Of a stretch of DNA of 64,000 nt, positions 56,337 through 64,000 are shown in pieces; the stretch's first letter is position 1; the number at the start of each line of letters is the position of its first letter. The stretch is taken from NCBI RefSeq assembly GCF_963576545.1, contig NC_083639.1, positions 17,299,118 to 17,363,117 on the forward strand, given 5' to 3'. A program made the position numbers and the translations under genes. A model generated the notes under the pieces. It searched no databases. It was not told where the DNA came from and saw only the letters and a list, made by a program, of their open reading frames with translations. The DNA is from Limanda limanda. Its lineage: Eukaryota; Chordata; Actinopteri; Pleuronectiformes; Pleuronectidae.

Positions 56337-56344
56337 GTCTAATG
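56337..56344 (+). repeat. Right target-site duplication of the hAT element (gtctaatg)
   Basis: Eight bases identical to 55,287-55,294. Confidence 0.9.
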
Positions 56345-57757
56345 TTTGCTCTGAATGTGAAGGTGAAACTAAAAACGTTTTTATTGTTTACTATACATTC
56401 ACTGACACTCACAGAGGTATTGCCATTGAAAACGTTTCAGACTCTAAGAAAAGTCTCACACAAAGTGAATGATGATGCCTCTTGTACTATTGTGCATCAC
56501 AATAAAAGCCTTTTATACAAGACTTAAGTAATATTGTCAGGTAGTTGACCAAAATAAACCGCCTTCGATATTCTCCGTGCTCTACGTTTCTTCTACATTC
56601 CTTGTCAAAGGCAGGAAATATGTGATCCCTTTATCCCTTCATTCATGATACACTCAATTTGCACTAAGTAAGAGAGCAGAAAATATGAGGATACGAGCAT
56701 GACATCATTTCCAGTGTGTGTGTGGAAGACATCATTGTTCAATCAACCATTCTATCTACTAATAAGATCCCACTCATTAAAATGAGATTCAGTCTATTTT
56801 AACTACAACTTACTCGCACTCATTTGATTTTATGCTAATGTATGCAAATCAGTCGTCTTGTATCACTGTATCATTTCTGATTTCCTGTCTATTAGTCAGG
56901 GTAAATTGATGGGAAGTACATGATGAAGGCTGCCAGATTCAAAGCTGCGGTGTTATGAGTACACAGCCAGCACTTAATCCCTCCGAGCCACTGGGACCCA
57001 GCCTTCATCCACTCTCTGATAATAGTTAAATTTGAAATTAAATTTGAGGTAGGAATGCTGATGAGGTATCCCACTGAGGAAGATCTGAGGACGAGGCTGC
57101 CACAGACACCACCTGCTTACACGGCACTGATGCCCAGCTTCCTCTCTTTCATCCTACATTTTTCTTTCTCTCTCTGTTCTTCTTCCTTTTAAGTCCTATC
57201 ATAGATTTGCAGAAGCCCCACACTTTCCCCGCGTTTCTCTCTGTTCACTCCTGCCCGTCTTTTTTCCCCCCACAATATCTCCCTATCTGTCTCCTTCCCT
57301 GTCCATCTGCCTCTTTCTTCTTGTCTCTCTCTGCATCCTCTTCTTCTCCGTCTCTCTCTCTCGTTTGCCTTGTTTCCCAGCCCCTCCCTCCTACCCGACA
57401 TCTGAGCCAACAATCAATGCCATTTCATTTCGTGCAGCGGGTGGCGAACAAAGGCTTTTCTGTGACTCTGGTTGCCCGGCCTTCCCCTCGCTCTGCAGCA
57501 GAGACAGCAGAGACCCCAACCTGCACCTCCTCAAACATACAGTATATACACAGGCCTGGCGTACATGGACGGACCCGTTGACATTTTAGCCATTTACAGA
57601 CTGTGGGGCTGGTTCTGTACAGTCCATATATTTTTATCTAGGTACCTATAATGTATATACTGAATCTATACATCAATCAGTTAGACATTTTAATGTGATT
57701 GTTAAGGCTAATTTCATCACCATTTTTCTCAGTTGTTACTTTGTTTATTGTTGTTAT
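56345..57757. other. Non-coding stretch with octamer pair and pyrimidine-rich tract
   Basis: Two octamer-like words lie at 56,832-56,849. From 57,120 to 57,400 one strand is strongly pyrimidine-rich. The 124- and 74-codon plus-strand frames over 57,207-57,589 are Ser/Pro/Phe-rich because of that tract; after it they continue for about 60 codons without recognisable homology. Confidence 0.45.
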
Positions 57758-57900
57758 TCGAGCCTGATCGATATATCGGCTGACTGAACATGATATGAGC
57801 TTTTGCCAGCTACATCGGTATCAGGGTTAACAATATGTTTGCTGGTATGCACAAATAAGAATAAAATAGAATAAACTACACTTAATGTAGAAAATATGTT
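57758..57900 (+). mobile_element. Probable DNA-transposon left end (GATATATCGG family)
   Basis: cgagcctgatcgatatatcg followed by gctgac and acatcggtatcag resembles a teleost DNA-transposon end that reads AGAGCCTGACCGATATATCGGCC with repeated TATCGGTATCGG words. The opposite end was not located. Truncated and uncertain. Confidence 0.35.
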
Positions 57901-58685
57901 TATTTTCTTTCTTAATTTAAGCTCAACATATTTGATTGTATTTGTGCTTTCATTTTTTTAATTAATGGTTCAACTGTAAAATATCAAAACTACATTACAT
58001 TTCTTGGTCATAAGTGTTTGATTACAACATCCTAGGAATCATTACTTTTTTTCATATATGTATGAGCTAATAAATAAGTGTCGGAAATATATGCTACATT
58101 TCCCTTTTCCATTGATTGTGGCAATGAAATATGAATATGAACAATCATGATGAAATCTCTTACTAAAACATAACTGTAATATCTTGATATAATGTAGACA
58201 TTTCTAATGATCGATCAAATGATCAAGCTGCAGGAAACATGGTTTGAACACTCTTTGAAATAGTAAATTTACCAGGTTTCAATGTGTGTGCATGTCATTT
58301 ATCTTGCATGTGTCAGCTGATGTATCAATTTCATAACTTCTTTACCTTTGTCTTTATTTGAGGAATCTGTGTAACAAGACATCTTTAGCTGATTATCTGT
58401 TGCAAATGTGCTGTTACACTTCTTGATCTTAGTTTTTTTAAAAGCTGCCTAAATACTATCCTGGGCCACACTGGGTCAGCCCCTACTTCAGAGACATTAC
58501 AATGCATGGACAATGAAGCCTGTGACATGGTGTAAAAAGAGTGAACAGTAAACAATGATACTCTGATCATAGAAATATAATAAAGTAAATTTATCGTTTT
58601 CCAGTGAATCCCTAATGCTTATGTTGGGAGTCTGAATCCAGAGTAGCACTGGTGGACTCTTTCACTTGGAATATGAACTTATATA
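57901..58685. other. AT-rich non-coding stretch
   Basis: May include the decayed interior of the transposon end at 57.76 kb. Nothing else recognised. Confidence 0.45.
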
Positions 58686-59242
58686 AGCCGTTTTCAGACA
58701 TGACCTACAGGTAAAATACAGAGAATTAGCAACCCAGAGTCTTCCTTTCCACACATGCACAACTCAGCTGGAGATTATCTGCGCATTATTCAGGTGAGAG
58801 CTGTAGCAGCCTGCTGCAGCAGGCAGAGGCAGGAAGTGACGTATTACCTCCGCTGCCAAGATCAGGTGATCATGTTTACGGCAACCTGACACCATCATCA
58901 GCTCTTATCACCACAAACTCTTGTGAAATCTTCGGCAGTGTCTTAAGTGAGTGACGCCGCTTTTTTAACTGGGAGATGTTTGTTTTCTTTTTGATTTTTG
59001 CATCTGCCACTTGTTAGATACATCATCAACCCCACCCCACTTGCTCGTAGTGAATCCGGGGGGTGATCCCCTGCTTTGTCCACACTTTGACTTCTCCAGG
59101 ATTTCTATGGACCTTCCACTAGGTCAGGCGAATAAAGTCTGCAGAAACTACAGAGCGTCTCACTTGGACATTTGTGCTGACACGTGCAACTCTTTCAGAG
59201 AAAATGCGGAGGACCTGCAGGGTCCAGTGTCGGAAAGCAGCT
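58686..59242 (+). mobile_element. Dispersed repeat, copy 2 of 2 (fuller MITE)
   Basis: Same family and orientation as 12,986-13,410, extending about 110 bp further at the right. Left end agccgttttcagac and right end (inward, minus strand) agctgctttccgac match at most positions, suggesting terminal inverted repeats of about 14 bp. No target duplication could be agreed on. Contains ggaagtgacgtatta exactly as in copy 1. A short direct repeat ctgctgcagcaggcagaggc-like segment (58,810-58,833) is absent from copy 1. No coding capacity. Confidence 0.75.
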
Positions 59243-61739
59243 GTGGAGAGAGATGATTCCTGAATATTAATGCATAGATTCTGTATGGCCATTGAATAAA
59301 AAGTGCCGACCGAGGAAAAATCCGTTGATAACAATCCTGCATTAGGTTGGAAAAGCTCCGGGGTTAGCTGCTGGACGGACCTTGTCTGCTGTTTGAGGTC
59401 AGAACTGAACACTGAAACTCAACTGTTTCAAGTCAAACTTCACCTTAAAATAGAAACAAAAACATGTGATACTATTTGTGTTCTAATTCCATATGGTCTT
59501 AAGCCTTTATGATGATGAGCACAGGGATCTCTGTGTTCTTGATGAAAAGGAGGGCTGATTCCTCCACTGATCCACCAGCAGAGTATAGAAACACAACTGC
59601 AATGAGCAATTACAGATTTTAAAAAGCAAGCAGATGCAAATTACCCTTTTGACTGACTGGTGGCATTAATCTTTTCAGATTCCAGCAAAATCAAACCTTC
59701 CACTGCTTTTCACTAAGGCAGAAACCTAAATGTGCATCTGTAAAATGAAGGAAATGCATGGTCACTTGAGCTTGGCTATATTTTTAGATAAATGAACATT
59801 TTAACAACATGACAGAAATGTAGTTTCTGCCCTCCAGGGAAATTGAATCAATTGCTCCTTTACTGCTGAAGTCCAACTAGAGCTGCAGTTATAGCTGAGA
59901 GTTGTTTCTGTGAAATTGACTGGCCTGTTTCTCTGCCCGACAATGGAGGATCAGAAGGGATAAAAAAGCATATTAATAGCTGACTCACCGCTCAAAGATG
60001 TGTTTCATTAAACCCAACTAAGATGTGCCAACTAGTAATAGCACTAAATCGAAGCAGGGGAGGCGAGACCATACCTGAGAGAAACAGTATTGTTACAACT
60101 CTCAGCATGCTGCAAGAAAACCTCTTCAGTCCATTTTCTGCAAAAGGCTTAGATTAACTGTCAAATAATATAGTTATCTTAAATCAAAGCAGTGTGGGTT
60201 GATTATTCAGTTGCTATAGAACATGGAGCTTTACAGCAAGCCTCCATGAATAAAATGTCCAAAGGAATGTGTTATTATCAAAAACGGTTTATCAGTGCAA
60301 AAAGGCTGGTACATAAACCATAGGCTGCATATGTTTACATTTAAATGTAGTCCACACTCTATTGTTGAGGCTTAGTAAGGTTTCAAGGCAACTAAAATAA
60401 TAGTTAATTGACCTCTCCAGGATTGATTCCTTGTCAGAAAACAACTCTGTTAAAATTTGACGTGTGAATTTGCGTCCTGAACCAATCGTGAAAGTGCTGC
60501 TTTAGATTTAATTTAATTCTTTATTTGATGCTATAAAACCGGGTGTACCTCCACATCGCGGCTCCATCTCTCAATCACCTCTACACTCTGGCGATAAGGA
60601 TAATCTTCTCGCTTAAAATCTGGATAGTTGTGATACGTCACCTGTTCTGGTATCATGAGGCCTTTACTCCTGTTGTTATACCATCAAAGACGGAATATAT
60701 TAACATGGACCATGGTGCTCTTCAAATCCCCAATTGTCCATGACTTTCACACACAGCTCCCAACCCCCCTAACCTCACCCCAACTTCCACTACTGCACCT
60801 CACTATCTGCCAGCTGCATGGGGCTCCCTCAGGCATAGCCCTGCCTGGATGTCTGGCCAGCTGTGGCCATCCCCGCAAGCAAAAGAGAAGTAGTGAGGGG
60901 GGGGCCGTGGCAGTAGGGGACCGTACGAGTGAAAGAGTGACCAACCGGCTGTGAGAAGCTATTTCCCTCTCCTGTAATGCAGCACAATCTATCAAGCGTA
61001 AACGCCATAAAATGAGAGGGAGGCAGTGAGAGGTTGAACACACTCGAACGCGGGCACACTCGGACGTAATGCAGGAGATTGCTGTGTGATACGACAATCG
61101 AACAATTCCAAGATGCTTCATAAAACCCAATGGGCGCAGTGAGCCCAGCGATACTCGGAGGAATTTTTAATGAATGCACTGACATTTCTTTTAATCACCA
61201 TGCGCTGTTTGATGCTGTCCAGCACCGTGGGAGGTGTGAGTGAGTGAGCGAGAGGGAGAGAAAGAAAGGGGTAACAGATAATGGAAAACATAATGCATCA
61301 GCATACGGTGGATTGTGCAACGGATGGCAGAAATAAGTCGGTGATACCCGAGGGTAAATTCAGCCCCATGCTAGAGCAGCCCAGGAGGTCCAGCTAACAT
61401 TAACACGCATTATACGCTAGGCCAGACTTACAGCAGGACACACAGAGCACATGCTGTTAGCATCCCTGCTCCTTTTACTCTGTAGATTTGAATTTATAAT
61501 AGACTGGACTATAAGGTTTTGGACCAGGCTTTATGACAGCTTGCTGGTTATTTACTCTATGCATGTTAGTAGCTCATCCATACATAGGCAAAGAGAACAT
61601 TTATTCACACAAGTTACTCAGAAATGGATGGGATTCAAGCCGCAGTGCATACTGTATATGCAACTGATGCATATGAATACATATACGCTCACATTAAAGA
61701 CATGTAAATCGCCGCAGGCAGTGTTTCTGCAGGTTGGGC
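59243..61739. other. Non-coding stretch, nothing recognised
   Basis: Overlapping short frames on both strands at 60.65-61.19 kb (up to 127 codons, minus) have no recognisable domain. No transposon ends or long simple repeats. Confidence 0.5.
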
Positions 61740-62040
61740 ACATTTTCTTCTCCTATACTCCCTCTCTGCTTTCATGTGACAGCGGCCTCCTGGAGATCTC
61801 ATTAATAAAAGCTTTTAATGGCATATGCTTCAAATATTTGCATAAGATATTACAATGGCCACGGATTAATCTGCTCCTTGATTTAGATTAGTCGCATTCG
61901 CAGATTCAATTAAATCACCATCACTTTGCATGTTGCATTAAGGGCAATCAACAAGGGGGAATGGGAAATTACATTTCCTTTAACGGAATTTGCACATTGC
62001 ATTGGCACTGGTAATGTATTCAGCTCCTTGGCAAAGAATG
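61740..62040. promoter_or_regulatory. Candidate enhancer-like conserved element
   Basis: Dense regulatory-type words: ATTTGCAT (61,836-61,843, POU octamer on the minus strand), ACAATGG (61,852-61,858, SOX-type) eight bases later, ctcattaataaaagcttttaatgg, gattaatctgc, gcagattcaattaaatcac and ctttgcatgttgcattaag. No simple repeats. A POU octamer beside a SOX site is a known composite-enhancer arrangement, although the spacing here is wider than the classical SOX2-OCT4 element. The 146-codon frame to the left (61,451-61,891) overlaps this and has no known domain. Confidence 0.3.
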
Positions 62041-64000
62041 TGCTCAGTTGGTTCCAACTGTTAAAGACAGCTGGGAAAACTGCTCCTCACCTCTCCATGG
62101 CTCTAGTTGTGTTTTTCTTTGGAATGCGTTTACAAAATAAATACGTTAAGCAGTCATTTCCTGAAAAGCAGAGTTCAGATAAATGCCTCATCTGTTTGTG
62201 AAACTGTGTTTATTAGCAAATATTGTCATGTCATTTTTGATGCATTTAAGATTAAGTTGAGCTCTATGACACATGCACAAACAGCAGTACATGCTTTAAG
62301 CGGGCGCACAGTAAGGTGACTCACATGTGAGGGGTAGGGTAATGTTTCATGCCTTCAAACATTCTGCCACCTTTCCCATATAAGCGTTTTAATACACAGT
62401 TTTGGTGACTGGCAAGCAAAAAGGCTTTTCATGTATCTCTGTCACAAACAATTCAAATCCTCATTCCTTGCGAGTGCAGAACGTAGGCCCTGCGTCCCCA
62501 ATCGCTCAGCCACACCTGTGCTGCTGATTCTCCTGTAAGCCACACAGTCTGTTACACTGCATCTTCCATAACACACAAAAATCCCCACTCTCCTCTCCCC
62601 CTCCTCTCCTCTCCTCGCTCTCACCTCTCGCTGTCAGCTTGAGTCCACTCCTCACTAACATCAGCATCAACAGAGCCTACTACTCACTGTACTCCATAGA
62701 CAGCCGGGCTGACATTAAGGCAGATGGATTTTCTCTCAATCCGCTTAAGACATCAGACGCTGAGTGACTTTGTTCCATTTTTTTAAAGAAGCATTTTAAT
62801 ACGGCTGCTTTCATGTCTGAGTGCCTCCCCACTGTTGCAGATATTGAGTCAGTGGACTGCTGCAGGATAGGCCGACAGACATTTTTCAAACAAGAGCAAT
62901 GAAGTTCTTCCCGATTCCACCTACCTACTTCAGTTCGATAGTCCTGAAGATAAAATTACATCTGGTGATGGATTTTGAATGAGATCTGAAGTCTAATTTA
63001 AAAAATAGTTTCTCTGCAACATTTATGCAGACACCCATGACCACAGGTACAGTTAGATGCTCACTGGTGGATGCTGTTCAAAATTCTATCATTCAATGGG
63101 GTTTGTATTCACCCAAAAGAACCATTCTGTATGGTAACTACACTTGAAAGGTCATGGAAAAGAAGATCTACTCCGGCAGTTTTTGGCATCGTTCAGTTCG
63201 CAAAAAAAAAAAAAGGCTCCTCTTCACTCCTCAAACCTTATCAGTCCAGACAAAGAGGCTTTCTCTTCTCTTTTAGAACTGGAATTTCTCTCGGCCTCAT
63301 TCCAATACGGAGGCCAGCAAATACAAACTCGTTACTTTCCAACTGTTTCCTCTTCTTTTTTTCAAAGGAGGTGTACGGATGGAGGAGGAAGGAAGATAGT
63401 GGGAGACCAGGGACTAGGCAGTTTGTCTGATGTGAATGTGTTTCGTGTTATCACTCTGAGTGGCTGAGTTCCTACGTCGGCCCGATAACACACTGCCTCT
63501 CTTCTGCCTTCCCTCGCTGTCTGCCAGAATGGCTAAGTCATTTTGTGTCAACACTGCTCAGCTGCAGAGTGAACAGAAGTCAGACGCTGTCCACGCTGCC
63601 CGGTCAGAGGTCGTGACTCCCTTCCTCTCATGTGCCATCATCTCTACAGCGGCTGCGTGGGGAAGATTTATGTTGGCATCACCTCAAGGGCATGACCACT
63701 GTGAAAGGTCAGTGTGATGCTTACAAGAGAGAGAAAAACAAGCATACTGTATCTGTGCGAAAAGAAGAAAAGACACATTTTTTATATTTTTTCTTCTATG
63801 CTTCCTTCCCTGCAATCTGCATTTTGTCAAAGGCCTCTCCCTCCAGGCACCGGTGGTGTAGTAGTAGGCATTGATAAAAAATGGAAACCCCCCTGAGAGA
63901 GGGAGCGGAACATGCTTCATATGAGGACGGCTCCATTAGTCTCGTACATGTAACATGGGCTTGAACTGCATAGAGTGATGTATAACCTTGGCCTGCAACA
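62041..64000. other. Non-coding stretch to the window end
   Basis: No gene supported. A 12-base A run lies near 63,202-63,213. The frame at 63,460-63,717 (from the ATG at 63,529, 63 codons) ends close to a GT-type donor word (aaggtcagtg, 63,707), but the protein is unrecognised. Confidence 0.45.

Noticed and set aside
57207..57589. 124- and 74-codon frames after a long pyrimidine tract that resembles a splice acceptor
   Set aside because: The N-terminal half is only translated pyrimidine tract. After the cag at about 57,380 the 60 remaining codons match nothing I know and there is no clear donor before the stop.

Overview
The window reads as non-coding nuclear DNA from a ray-finned fish, most likely a spiny-rayed (acanthomorph) teleost. 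The evidence is many very long, nearly perfect (CA)n/(TG)n arrays of 75-120 bp, (CT)n arrays, CpG-poor AT-leaning sequence, and several interspersed repeats recognisable as teleost families: a tRNA-headed SINE with a GCGCTTTGAGTGGTC-type tail, L2/SINE-type tails, LINE 3' ends, and hAT and PIF/Harbinger-like non-autonomous elements. I found no prokaryotic or viral gene organisation.

I could not support a protein-coding gene. The open frames are short (at most about 150 codons), match no family I know, usually lie opposite other open frames, and several are only translated dinucleotide repeats (Thr-His or Val-Cys runs). The window is therefore either a gene desert or the inside of very large introns. 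No tRNA, rRNA or other structural RNA gene was seen apart from the tRNA-derived head of a SINE.

Layout. 1-4.2 kb: unremarkable AT-rich DNA. 4.2-5.45 kb: a cluster of repeat remnants (LINE-like 3' end interrupted by a hAT-type terminus, then an L2/SINE tail). 7.86-8.17 kb: possible MITE. 9.93-10.3 kb: teleost interspersed repeat. 12.99-13.41 kb: first copy of a two-copy repeat. 15.0-16.2 kb: opposed TG and CA arrays with a G17 run. 16.56-17.75 kb: locally CpG-rich patch, then a weak promoter-like segment. 18.56-19.57 kb: LINE tail, hAT end and CT array. 23.0-23.87 kb: one MITE nested inside another. 24.37 and 29.36 kb: CA arrays. 27.04-27.4 kb: repeat fragment. 34.25 kb: SINE 3' end. 36.29-36.76 kb: PIF/Harbinger-like MITE with a TAA duplication. 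39.21-39.53 kb: short hAT element. 41.33-41.66 kb: another teleost dispersed repeat. 44.1-44.43 kb: decayed pentanucleotide array. 45.8-54 kb: several stretches that look like constrained non-coding DNA, but this is inference. 52.47-52.65 kb: SINE on the minus strand. 55.295-56.336 kb: a complete 1,042-bp hAT-type element with 13-bp terminal inverted repeats and a perfect 8-bp target duplication. 58.69-59.24 kb: the second, fuller copy of the 13-kb repeat. 61.7-62.0 kb: a homeodomain/POU/SOX-motif-rich stretch.

What can be demonstrated is mostly a record of transposon insertion and simple-repeat growth. The strongest calls are structural (terminal inverted repeats plus target-site duplications, nested insertion, within-window copy comparison). 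The regulatory calls are hypotheses from motif content only. Family names rest on memory of teleost repeats and were not checked against any library.
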